Shown here: positions 8,419 to 16,268 of the stretch, one piece after another
Layout of the letters: each line of letters begins with the position of its first letter
How positions within the stretch are numbered: the first letter of the stretch is position 1
NCBI GenBank assembly: GCA_944381625.1
Contig: CALWLW010000016.1
Span: forward strand, 18,431 to 82,430
DNA length: 64,000 nt
Origin: an uncultured Lachnoclostridium sp.
GTDB lineage: Bacteria > Bacillota > Clostridia > Lachnospirales > Lachnospiraceae
Direction: 5' to 3'
Notes under the pieces: generated by a model
What the model was told of the DNA's origin: nothing
The model's input: only the letters and a program-made list of their open reading frames with translations
Databases searched by the model: none
Program-made: the position numbers and the translations under genes

Positions 8419-9063
8419 ATGGATATTAAAAAATTATTCGAAGATAACTTTGATTTTGCATTTAAGGCAGCAACTTACAATAATATGAGAGTTGCAATAC
8501 AAACTTTTGAACAGTTTAAGAAAAAGAATGAAGATTTTTTCTCTTTTGATAAAAGGGAAACTTTATTCGGACATTTAAGGACATATGCTATAGAAAAGCA
8601 GTTCAATGATTCTGCGTTTAATCCTAAAGCTAATTATTCAGTATCCATGAAACAGGTTAATAATTATAAACATAAGGCATTATGTATTGAAACGAATGAT
8701 TTTATTGTAAATATAGGACGCACTAATAATGAACATAAGTTGTTGCCAGTTTCTTCATATAAAGAAGAATTTGCGAAGGCGAATGCTGGATTAAGTATGC
8801 AATTATCCTTTGATTTCATGAATAATGTCCCGAAGGTTGTTGAGAGTAAAAAATATGCCGAAATTACATATGGATATCGTTATGGAGATATGACACATTT
8901 ATACATTGTCCTTCCTAGTAGCGATTATAAGGGAATTGAACATTCAACAAATCTTCTTGAGGATATTAAGATATACGAAAATTATGTTCCTGAAGATTTA
9001 GTAGAGGAATCAATCGTATCTTTAAAGAAATCCCTGTCTAAAGAAATTGAAAAAATAATATAG
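8419..9063 (+). CDS. hypothetical protein, first gene of the cargo operon
   Basis: 214 residues, AT-rich, with AAAGAGGTG as ribosome site. I do not recognise it. It is soluble, with mixed strands and helices. The segment NYKHKALCIETNDFIVNIGRTNN suggests a beta-rich core, and the C-terminal helix is strongly charged (EESIVSLKKSLSKEIEKII). It sits 15 bases before an XRE-ImmA/IrrE gene. Two-gene pairs of a small protein and an IrrE-like peptidase are common in mobile elements, often as toxin-antitoxin-like or repressor-cleavage pairs, so it may be the partner or substrate of the peptidase; that is inference. Confidence 0.65.
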   Translation: MDIKKLFEDNFDFAFKAATYNNMRVAIQTFEQFKKKNEDFFSFDKRETLFGHLRTYAIEKQFNDSAFNPKANYSVSMKQVNNYKHKALCIETNDFIVNIGRTNNEHKLLPVSSYKEEFAKANAGLSMQLSFDFMNNVPKVVESKKYAEITYGYRYGDMTHLYIVLPSSDYKGIEHSTNLLEDIKIYENYVPEDLVEESIVSLKKSLSKEIEKII

Positions 9064-9078
9064 AATTTTGGTGATTAA

Positions 9079-10230
9079 GTGATGGATAATGAAAGAAAAG
9101 TAATACCATATAGAATTAAGCAGGCAAGAGTGTCAAGAGGATTATCAATGGTGGAATTATCCGAATTGGTTTCGGTTAGTAAACAGGCAATATCTCAGTA
9201 TGAGATGGGGAAAAACGCACCTAGTAAAGCGATTCTTAATGCAATTGCAACTGTATTGAAATATCCAGTTAGTTTTTTTTATAAACCAGTTCCTGCAAAT
9301 GAAAATGCTAGTAGTGCAGTCTTTTTTAGAAGTAGAAAAACTGCAAAGGTTAAGGCTTTAAATGCTGCTAGAGAAAAGATAGAGATATTTAGAGAGATTA
9401 ATGATTACTTAGAGCAATATGTTGATTTTCCTATGTTGGATCTTCCTAAAATAACCTATGAGGATGATGGCATTAATCCAATAGATAATGAACAAATAGA
9501 AAAGTATGTGATGACATTACGTGAGCATTGGGGATTAGGGAAAGGCCCTATTGATAATTTAATAAATATAGTACAAAAAAATGGAATAATGGTCTCAAAA
9601 ATGCAGTTACGCTTAAATAAATTGGACGCATTTTCTGTTTGGTTTGATAATAAACCATTTATTTTTCTTAGTAGTGATAAGGATACAAATGTTAGAATCA
9701 GATTTGATATTGCGCATGAGATAGGTCATCTTCTAATGCATGCTGATTATTATTCAGAAGAGGATTTAAAAAATGCTGCAATTCATGAAAAGTTGGAGAA
9801 TGAAGCTGATAGATTTGCTGGAGCGTTTCTTTTGCCAAAGGAATCTTTCTCAAAAGATGTTTTCTCCACGTCTATCGATCATTTTATTCAAATGAAGGCC
9901 AAATGGAAGGCTTCAATAGGATGTATGATTTATAGATGTGACACACTTGGAATATTATCAGCTAATCAAATCAAGTACTTAAAAGATCAAATGACAACTC
10001 GAGTATATTGGAGAAGAGAACCATTAGATAAAGAAATGCCTGTAGAGAAACCATTTGCACATAAACAGGCAATAGTATTATTGTTGGATAATAAAATTAT
10101 TACTCCGGGACAATTGGTAGAGGAAACTGGCTGTTCAGCGGAAGAATTAGAACAATATTGTTTTTTGGATAAAGGAACGTTAGCAATAAAGAACGATTCA
10201 AAAATAATTGCATTAAAGGCGAGGGGATAG
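9079..10230 (+). CDS. XRE regulator fused to ImmA/IrrE metallopeptidase
   Basis: 383 residues. Residues 10-65 form a Cro/C1 helix-turn-helix (RIKQARVSRGLSMVELSELVSVSKQAISQYEMG). The M78 peptidase zinc site is AHEIGHLLMHAD near 211-222, followed by ENEADRFAGAFLLP, which supplies the third ligand region, so the active site looks complete. The family includes ImmA of ICEBs1, which cleaves the element's repressor, and IrrE of Deinococcus. Here it lies second in a five-gene operon and probably senses a signal and cleaves a DNA-binding partner. The next gene starts 6 bases after its stop. Confidence 0.85.
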   Translation: MMDNERKVIPYRIKQARVSRGLSMVELSELVSVSKQAISQYEMGKNAPSKAILNAIATVLKYPVSFFYKPVPANENASSAVFFRSRKTAKVKALNAAREKIEIFREINDYLEQYVDFPMLDLPKITYEDDGINPIDNEQIEKYVMTLREHWGLGKGPIDNLINIVQKNGIMVSKMQLRLNKLDAFSVWFDNKPFIFLSSDKDTNVRIRFDIAHEIGHLLMHADYYSEEDLKNAAIHEKLENEADRFAGAFLLPKESFSKDVFSTSIDHFIQMKAKWKASIGCMIYRCDTLGILSANQIKYLKDQMTTRVYWRREPLDKEMPVEKPFAHKQAIVLLLDNKIITPGQLVEETGCSAEELEQYCFLDKGTLAIKNDSKIIALKARG

Positions 10231-10236
10231 GATATT

Positions 10237-10683
10237 ATGGATAATATATTTACAATTGGCTTTACAAAAAAGACTGCACAAGTTTTTTTTGAATCACTAA
10301 GAAAGAATAAAGTAAATGCAATATTAGATATTAGACTGAATAATACATCGCAGTTAGCGGGGTTCTCGAAGTTTCCTGACATAAAGTATTTTTTGAAAGA
10401 GTTGTGTTCAATTGATTATATTAGTGATGTTAAGTTTGCTCCAACGGATCAAATTCTTAAAGATTATAAAGCGAAAAGGATATCGTGGGATGAATATGTT
10501 ATTCAGTTTAATGAATTGATGAAGTTGAGAAAAATTACCGAATATATAAAATCAGAATATGATAAGTGTGGGTATGATAATATTTGTTTGCTATGTAGCG
10601 AAGAAAAACCGATTAATTGTCATAGATCTTTAGTTGCAAAGTATTTTAGTGAGGTATTGGGAGGTAATATAATCAATTTATAA
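10237..10683 (+). CDS. DUF488-family protein, copy A
   Basis: 148 residues. It opens with FTIGFTKKTAQVFFESLRKNKVNAILDIRLN, the usual DUF488 start (IGHS/IGFT, then a V(L)DIR strand). The family's C-terminal motif is complete as CLLCSEEKPINCHRSLVAKYF near 124-144, with Cys and CHR conserved. DUF488 proteins have no proven general activity; the Cys/His/Arg cluster suggests catalysis or nucleic-acid binding. A second member follows at 11364, with an unrelated gene between them. Confidence 0.8.
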   Translation: MDNIFTIGFTKKTAQVFFESLRKNKVNAILDIRLNNTSQLAGFSKFPDIKYFLKELCSIDYISDVKFAPTDQILKDYKAKRISWDEYVIQFNELMKLRKITEYIKSEYDKCGYDNICLLCSEEKPINCHRSLVAKYFSEVLGGNIINL

Positions 10684-10703
10684 TACGAGGAGCGATTATT
10701 ATC

Positions 10704-11345
10704 ATGGAAAAGAAGATTATTATTTTGACAAAATCAAAGAAACATTCAGGATATTGTGTTGCTGGAATTGATTATGAAACTGGAGAATGGATAAGGTTAG
10801 TATCAAGTGATTTGGAAACAGAGGGGGCTGTTCCGTGGAAGGATTTACAATATTCTAATGGAGAAACTCTAGAAGTATATGACATAATAATATGTAGATT
10901 ATTAAGGAAATATGGAACAGTAGTTCAACCTGAAAATTGTTTATATGACGAAACTGTGAAATGGAAAAAAGTGGGAAAGAGTAATCTTGATGAGGTGATA
11001 AAGATACATGGATATGATTCGGTAGACTATGTTTTCGAAAATGAAGACACGAAATTACCAGCTGATTGGATATTTAGTGGGAATCCATCCTTATGTTTAC
11101 TTAAAGTCAAAGATGCCTCTATTTGGGTAAAGACATTTGAGGATAAGAAGATTTCTTTGAATTTTACATATGATGATATTCGGTATAAATATATGCCTAT
11201 CTCTCAAATAGACTTATTAAATTATTATAGAATTAAGACTGATGATTCATATCCGTTAGGAACGATAACTGTTGTGTTTAGTCTTACTGACAAATATTAT
11301 TGGAATGGGAAATATTATAAAGTTGTAGCACAGATATTGTACTAG
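10704..11345 (+). CDS. putative dual OB-fold domain protein
   Basis: 213 residues, soluble and beta-rich. The opening KKIIILTKSKKHSGYCVAGIDYETGEWIRLVS and the later LCLLKVKDASIWVKTFEDKKISLNFTYDDIRYKYMPISQ resemble the two halves of the dual-OB proteins seen beside DUF488 genes. I rate this family call as tentative. It is flanked by the two DUF488 genes with gaps of about 20 bases, so the three products probably act together. OB folds commonly bind single-stranded nucleic acid or nucleotides. Confidence 0.55.
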   Translation: MEKKIIILTKSKKHSGYCVAGIDYETGEWIRLVSSDLETEGAVPWKDLQYSNGETLEVYDIIICRLLRKYGTVVQPENCLYDETVKWKKVGKSNLDEVIKIHGYDSVDYVFENEDTKLPADWIFSGNPSLCLLKVKDASIWVKTFEDKKISLNFTYDDIRYKYMPISQIDLLNYYRIKTDDSYPLGTITVVFSLTDKYYWNGKYYKVVAQILY

Positions 11346-11363
11346 CATGTCGAGGAGGATTAT

Positions 11364-11990
11364 ATGGAGAAGATATTATTGTCAATAGGACATTCTCAAC
11401 ATCAAGTCGACTATTTTATCAATTTGTTGAAGAGTCATGATGTAAATTATATATTAGATGTTCGAAGCACTCCATACTCGCAATTTGCAGCAAGCTATAA
11501 TAGAGAAAGCATAAGACCTGCGTTGCAAAGTAATGGTATAGAATATGCGTTTATGGGAAATTATTTTGGAGCAAGACCTACAGATTCTTCTTTATATTCG
11601 GTAAATGGATATTTGGATTTTGAAAAAGTTGCAAATAGTTCAAGATTTAAAAAAGGATTTGATAATGTTGTAAAAGGTGTTAAACAAGGATATAGAATCG
11701 CTTTTATGTGTACAGAAAAAGATCCGATTGAATGTCATAGGGCAATTCTTGTCACGAATGCATTTTATAAGGCAGGATATTCAATTGAACATATTATGCC
11801 AGATAATACAATTCAGACGCAACAAGATATAAATGAAAGATTGTTAGATATGTATTACCCAAATAGAAATCAGCTTAGTTTATTTGTATCAGAAAATTTA
11901 TCTGCAGAACAATATTTATTGGAAGCGTATAAAAAGCAGAATGAAAAAATAGGATATCATCCTGAAGATGTTCAAATAGGAGTTGGTTAA
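11364..11990 (+). CDS. DUF488-family protein, copy B
   Basis: 208 residues. It starts ILLSIGHSQHQVDYFINLLKSHDVNYILDVRSTPYSQ, the textbook DUF488 opening with the IGHS and DVRS(x)P motifs, and carries FMCTEKDPIECHRAILV near 115-131. It is longer than copy A, with about 60 extra C-terminal residues (NQLSLFVSENLSAEQYLLEAYKKQ). It is the last gene of the promoter-led operon. The two copies are divergent, so this is not a recent duplication; they may form a heteromer. Confidence 0.85.
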   Translation: MEKILLSIGHSQHQVDYFINLLKSHDVNYILDVRSTPYSQFAASYNRESIRPALQSNGIEYAFMGNYFGARPTDSSLYSVNGYLDFEKVANSSRFKKGFDNVVKGVKQGYRIAFMCTEKDPIECHRAILVTNAFYKAGYSIEHIMPDNTIQTQQDINERLLDMYYPNRNQLSLFVSENLSAEQYLLEAYKKQNEKIGYHPEDVQIGVG

Positions 11991-12560
11991 ATACGGATAT
12001 TTATGCTTGTGAATTGATTGCAAAAAGTTTCAAAACGATAAAGAATATTTAGAATTATTATGCAAAATATAGCGATGGAAAATTAGATTATATACAATAT
12101 ATAGTTGTTGAAATCGAGCTTGAATGATTTTGTGTAAGAAGCATATAATTTTATTATAATGGATAGTTCTATTGACTTCTACTTTGTGCTTGTTAGTATA
12201 TTAGTACAAAGAAAGATTACCATTGACCGATATGTGGTATATAAATGATCAGGTTGAAAGTTTACTGCTGGCATTTGGCTCTATTTTGGCTCTAATAATT
12301 TAGTACGAGAAAATACTAAATAAAATTCAGAGAATATGAACACAAAAAGTCACAAATATGTATTGAAAGGTATCTAGATTATTCCATCCGCACCCGAGTT
12401 TGAATAGTACGAGGGTATAAGAATTATTTTATGTAGCAGGTAGTCTATGGGATTGCCTGCTGTATACATATTATTCTATAAAGAAGAAATAGTATTGCCA
12501 ATAAGTAAGATTGCATAACATAATAAAATTTGTTGGTTACATAGTGGGAAAAACTTAGAG
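11991..12560 (+). other. AT-rich gap with arm-type repeats and att core copy 2
   Basis: No credible gene in 570 bases. It contains two direct copies of TTTGGCTCTA at 12274-12283 and 12285-12294, 11 bases apart, and the 12-base core GAGTTTGAATAG at 12396-12407. No guaA terminator copy follows this core. A possible promoter (TTGACT near 12173) has no gene behind it. Confidence 0.6.
12396..12407 (+). repeat. att core, copy 2
   Basis: Exact match to the guaA core GAGTTTGAATAG. It is about 102 bases after an 11-bp-spaced pair of TTTGGC repeats, the same distance as at copy 3. The sequence after it (acgagggtataag) differs from the guaA downstream region, so this junction is degenerate or was formed differently. 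Confidence 0.55.
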
Positions 12561-13886
12561 ATGAATTGTGAATGTGCTATATGTAAAAATAATAAACCAT
12601 TTGAACTTCCAGAAGAAATTATAGAAGCAGCAATAGAGGGGAATCTCGTGCTTTTTTGTGGTGCAGGTATCAGTACTGAGGGGAAAACAGTACTGCCATA
12701 TTCTTTCTACGAATCTATAAAGAATGAATTAGAAATTGTAGATGATACAATTTCTTTTAGCTGTTTAATGCAACAATATTGTGATAGACCGAATGGTAGA
12801 AAAAAACTTTTAAGAAAAATTAGAGATAGATTTCAATATATTCATTCTTTTCCTGAGTTAGAAAGGCAAGCTACAGCATTCCATCGAGAATTGGCTGCAA
12901 TATATCCTATTCGAACTGTCATTACAACTAATTGGGATACATATTTTGAAGAATATTGTGGAGCGATTCCTATTACTATTCCAGAAGATTTTGCTTTTTG
13001 GGATGAAAATTCTAGATATGTTTTAAAAATACATGGATCAATTCAAAATTTAAGTTCTATTGTAGCTACTGTAAAAGACTACAACAAATGTTTGAAGGAA
13101 CTTCAGAGTGGTATTATTGGTGCAACATTAAAAATGATTCTGGCTACAAAAACAGTTGTGTTTATAGGATATTCTTTTGGAGATGAAGATTTTGTTCAAA
13201 TTATAAATTATTTACGTAATGAAATGGGTGGAATATATCCCCATATTTATATTGTGACATTAGATGGAACATTAAAAGAACGATTGAATTACGAAAATTC
13301 TACTTCAATTGTGACATCAGGAACTTTTTTTCTTCATCAGTTGAAACTGGCACTTATAGATAAGAAAATAATTAAAGATAGCGATATTTATTGGCTGATA
13401 AATACTGTTTTGGGCGAAATTGAAAAGCTCCATGAAAAGGTTTCTGACATAGATTTAACTAAATATCCGGGAGCAATTTATACTCTTTCGTATCAAGATG
13501 GCATTATACATTCTTTTGAACGGTTCTTACAGAATTATAAAACTGGCGAATATAATCAACCTGGTCGAATGGGGAAAATTGCAGGAAAATATGAAGAATG
13601 GATAGAAAAAGCTCATAGGGAGGGTGATTTTTGGGATGAAGCATATTATGAAGGCTATGTTAATGGATTAGTGTTAATTGAGGCAATTGAAGATGATAAC
13701 AATATTATAAATGAGTTTCCATATCTGTATTTACCTAATACTAAAGTGGCACTGACAACGTATAGTGTTTTTATGGATGAGTTAATTCGTGTATCTAAAA
13801 AGAATGACAAGTTTTTTAAGCATGCAAAGAAAATTATTGATAAAAATATAGGAGAAGGTATGGTAGTTCATCATCCACCTTATTGA
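12561..13886 (+). CDS. SIR2-domain protein (candidate antiphage NADase)
   Basis: 441 residues. The N-terminal SIR2-like domain shows LVLFCGAGIS at 29-38, TVITTNWDTYFE near 119-130, LKIHGSIQN near 155-163 and VVFIGYSFGDEDFV near 197-210, all typical of SIR2 proteins in defence systems that deplete NAD+. The C-terminal 200 residues have no domain I recognise and may sense infection. An N-terminal CxxC pair (CECAICKNNK) may bind metal. It is alone between two att-core copies, with an AT-rich base composition like the island. Start ATG 12561 has a weak ribosome site. Confidence 0.8.
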   Translation: MNCECAICKNNKPFELPEEIIEAAIEGNLVLFCGAGISTEGKTVLPYSFYESIKNELEIVDDTISFSCLMQQYCDRPNGRKKLLRKIRDRFQYIHSFPELERQATAFHRELAAIYPIRTVITTNWDTYFEEYCGAIPITIPEDFAFWDENSRYVLKIHGSIQNLSSIVATVKDYNKCLKELQSGIIGATLKMILATKTVVFIGYSFGDEDFVQIINYLRNEMGGIYPHIYIVTLDGTLKERLNYENSTSIVTSGTFFLHQLKLALIDKKIIKDSDIYWLINTVLGEIEKLHEKVSDIDLTKYPGAIYTLSYQDGIIHSFERFLQNYKTGEYNQPGRMGKIAGKYEEWIEKAHREGDFWDEAYYEGYVNGLVLIEAIEDDNNIINEFPYLYLPNTKVALTTYSVFMDELIRVSKKNDKFFKHAKKIIDKNIGEGMVVHHPPY

Positions 13887-13925
13887 GAAACAAGTAATTA
13901 TGGAGGCAGAGTTGAGAATATAATA

Positions 13926-13945
13926 TTTGGCAACATTTTGGCAAC
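13926..13945 (+). repeat. arm-type direct repeats near att core copy 3
   Basis: TTTGGCAAC occurs at 13926-13934 and again at 13937-13945, 11 bases apart, about 104 bases before the core at 14049. The matching pair at 12274-12294 precedes core copy 2 by about 102 bases. The arrangement fits integrase arm sites on one face of the helix. Confidence 0.55.
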
Positions 13946-13970
13946 AGAAAATCAGTAAACCAAAATAACT

Positions 13971-14060
13971 GATGTAATTGAAGTAAATATTGGCGTGAAT
14001 TCATACAAAACCTAAACAAATACAGTTAAGAGTAACAAAGGACACGCCGAGTTTGAATAG
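13971..14060 (+). repeat. 90-base element right end, copy A, with att core copy 3
   Basis: This block ends in the core GAGTTTGAATAG (14049-14060) and matches 15452-15541 without gaps at roughly 85% identity. A nearly intact copy of the guaA terminator hairpin follows at 14068-14107. Confidence 0.75.
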
Positions 14061-14067
14061 TAAACAG

Positions 14068-14107
14068 AGAGCCGGGAGACCGCTTAAGCAGCGGACTTTC
14101 CGGCTCT
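14068..14107 (+). terminator. guaA terminator-like hairpin, copy 2
   Basis: Same AGAGCCGG...CCGGCTCT stem as at 1038-1077, with a few internal changes (GAGACCGCTTAAGCAGCGG). Confidence 0.6.
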
Positions 14108-14144
14108 TAGTATGGGGCGTGGCGATTGCTGCGCCTTGTATTTT

Positions 14145-14336
14145 ATGGTGGAAGACAGAGAATATGAGTGGTATAATCAAAACGTGAAAGGCATGGACAA
14201 ATCGAAGTTTGCAGCGCAAAAAGCATTAGAAGAAACACGGTTGTTGTTTGACAGTTTAATGCAAAATATTTTGGATGGGAAGGAGCATATTTATGGCAAT
14301 CATGACGGTATACCATGGTGGATATATGCCGGTTGA
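14145..14336 (+). pseudogene. possible C-terminal remnant of a small helical protein
   Basis: An open frame from ATG 14145 encodes about 63 helical residues (REYEWYNQNVKGMDKSKFAAQKALEETRLLF). It has no ribosome site, begins right after the terminator copy and overlaps the next start by 44 bases. It looks like the tail of a gene cut by the recombination at the att site. Identity unknown. Confidence 0.35.
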
Positions 14337-14754
14337 ACAGCCTCAAATTCGTATAGGAAGAAATACCAAAGATTTTGGTACGGGATTCTATTGTACCATT
14401 ATTAAAGAACAGGCGCAGAGATGGGCAAAACGTTATGATACCAGAATTGTTTCAATTTATGATGTAAGATTGAATTCAGATTTAAAGATAAAAGAATTTA
14501 AAGATATGACTGACGAATGGCTGGATTTTATTATTGCCTGCAGAAGTGGAAAAACTCATGACTATGACATTGTAATTGGTGCTATGGCAAATGATCAAAT
14601 TTACAATTATATTTCTGACTATATAGATGGGGCGATTACCAGAGAACAGTTCTGGGTGCTGGCAAAATTCAAATATCCGACACATCAAATTAATTTTTGT
14701 ACCCGAGAATCGCTGAAATGTCTTTCATACAGAGGGTTTGAGGAGGTAAGGTGA
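14293..14754 (+). CDS. DUF3990 protein (ADP-ribosyltransferase-like fold)
   Basis: 153 residues from ATG 14293, chosen because GGGAAGGAG precedes it by 8 bases. The sequence MTVYHGGYMPVEQPQIRIGRNTKDFGTGFYCT is the DUF3990 opening (xxHG, then R..NKDFG.GFY), and the central QAQRWAKRY helix also fits. The fold is distantly related to ADP-ribosyltransferases, so a toxin-like role is possible. It overlaps the next gene by 4 bases (ATGA-type), as in toxin-antitoxin pairs. Found within the third att-flanked segment. Confidence 0.7.
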   Translation: MAIMTVYHGGYMPVEQPQIRIGRNTKDFGTGFYCTIIKEQAQRWAKRYDTRIVSIYDVRLNSDLKIKEFKDMTDEWLDFIIACRSGKTHDYDIVIGAMANDQIYNYISDYIDGAITREQFWVLAKFKYPTHQINFCTRESLKCLSYRGFEEVR

Positions 14755-15218
14755 TGAAGGAAGGTTATGGAAGGGAAAGTTCAAAGGATAACGACCTGTT
14801 CTTTACCTGCAGTTTGATTGATTATATTGCAAGGAAAACCCGGAATAGAAGAGTTGATGTTGTAGACAAATTAGGGAAAGAACGTCTTGAGAAGATTTAC
14901 GATTTGGCAGATGTATATCATAGCGATAACATTGACCGTGTCAGTGACGACTTTATCAGAGAAGCAGGAATAGAAAAAGGTATTTTTGATAATGTGGCAG
15001 AATGTAGCTATGCGATCCCTTCACATTGGGATATAGGGAAAGTTTACAAAAGGTTGATAAAGGGAGTTGCTGAAGTCGAGAAGTGTGGAAATATTGATGC
15101 ATTGTGGAGTGTCTATCATTCATTCATCAGTGGGAAAATAGATGATTATAACAGCAGTATGTATTACGAAAATCCCTATTATTTACTGGAATGTTATTTG
15201 GAAAATAAGGTGATCTGA
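14751..15218 (+). CDS. helical partner of the DUF3990 protein (possible antitoxin)
   Basis: 155 residues, mostly helical and charged. The N-terminal part (DNDLFFTCSLIDYIARKTRNRRVDVVDKLGKERLEKIYDLADVYHSD) resembles small DUF3791-like proteins that often pair with DUF3990 genes in Clostridia; the second half is extra. Translationally coupled to the DUF3990 gene. Function is inferred only from pairing. Confidence 0.5.
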   Translation: MMKEGYGRESSKDNDLFFTCSLIDYIARKTRNRRVDVVDKLGKERLEKIYDLADVYHSDNIDRVSDDFIREAGIEKGIFDNVAECSYAIPSHWDIGKVYKRLIKGVAEVEKCGNIDALWSVYHSFISGKIDDYNSSMYYENPYYLLECYLENKVI

Positions 15219-15451
15219 TAAAATAGTATAGTTTACAAGATGATGATTATGGTTGAAGGGTGTTGGTACAGTTTGAAAAAAGTGCATCAACATGGAAGAA
15301 AAAATCGTAATCATATCATAAATGAGATGTCAGAGTATCTGCCGATTGCTCAGTTTATGAGTTCCATATAAGAGATGATTTTTATGAGCTATGATACGCG
15401 CCCACTTGAAAAAGATTGGAAATTGTTTCGAAAGAAGCTCCTGGAATAAAT
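15219..15451 (+). other. gene-poor stretch with gene debris
   Basis: No full gene between the DUF3990 module and the right-end repeat. Contains short broken frames, including the remnant at 15384-15449. Confidence 0.5.
15384..15449 (+). pseudogene. truncated small gene at the right end of segment 3
   Basis: A 21-codon frame reads MSYDTRPLEKDWKLFRKKLL and stops within two codons, immediately before the 90-base right-end repeat begins at 15452. The opening resembles a small conserved Lachnospiraceae protein of about 70 residues, from memory. The abrupt end at the repeat edge suggests it was cut by recombination. Confidence 0.35.
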
Positions 15452-15541
15452 GATGTAATTGAAGTAAAAAATGGTGTGGATTTGCATAAAACTTAAATGA
15501 ATATAGTTAAGGTCAACAAAGGACACGCCGAGTTTGAATAG
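15452..15541 (+). repeat. 90-base element right end, copy B, with att core copy 4
   Basis: Gap-free counterpart of 13971-14060, ending in the core at 15530-15541. A degenerate terminator copy follows (about 15548-15588), then sequence similar to that after the guaA terminator. This is taken as the junction with the original chromosome. Confidence 0.75.
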
Positions 15542-15634
15542 TAAACAGAGAGCAGGCAAGCCGCATAAACAGCGGACTTCCGGCCCTTAGTGTATGGCAT
15601 GATACTTTTTTGATAACCATATGAGGAATAAAAC

Positions 15635-16105
15635 ATGAAATTATTATTTAAGCAAAGACTTTTTTCGTGGTTTGACAGCTATGATATTTATAATGAAGCT
15701 GAGGAGACGATATTTACTGTGAAGGGAAAGCTTTCATGGGGGCATTGTCTGAAGATTTATGATGCGGTCGGGAGTGAGATTGGAACGGTAAAAGAGGTTG
15801 TCCTGACACTCCTGCCGAAATTTGAATTATATTTAGGAGATACTTATGTGGGATGCATCAGCAAGGAATTATCTTTCCTGAAACCGAAATATAATATTGA
15901 CTGCAATGGCTGGCATATGGTAGGAGATTTTATGAGATGGAATTACAGTATACTGGATATGTCCGGCCGGAATATCGCAGTTGTTTCTAAACAGGTCTTT
16001 CATCTGACGGATACATATGTGATCGATGTCTGTGATCCGCAGGATGCTCTTTGCGCGCTGATGCTTGTATTGGCGATAGATGCGGAAAAATGTTCGAGAA
16101 ATTAA
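15635..16105 (+). CDS. LURP-one-related / scramblase-fold protein
   Basis: 156 residues. The pattern KQRLFSWFDSYDIYNEAEETIFTVKGKLSWGHCLKIYDAVGSEIGTVKEVV is the beta-strand repeat of the LURP-one/YxjI family (Tubby-like fold). Members are small cytosolic or membrane-associated proteins of unclear role. It is the first backbone gene to the right of the guaA island. ATG 15635 follows AGGAATAAAAC, a moderate ribosome site. Confidence 0.75.
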   Translation: MKLLFKQRLFSWFDSYDIYNEAEETIFTVKGKLSWGHCLKIYDAVGSEIGTVKEVVLTLLPKFELYLGDTYVGCISKELSFLKPKYNIDCNGWHMVGDFMRWNYSILDMSGRNIAVVSKQVFHLTDTYVIDVCDPQDALCALMLVLAIDAEKCSRN

Positions 16106-16268
16106 AGAGTAGATTGTCTTTTTTGGCGTTTCGGAAGTTTTATAAAATGTGGGTTAATTTTCCACCTTATATTAATTTGAAATTGAAAAAACTCCCTCGA
16201 AAAATCGTGTTGGTTTTGCAGATAATAACTATGAAACCGATTTGATTTCAGAAGGGAGTTGTTTCTTT

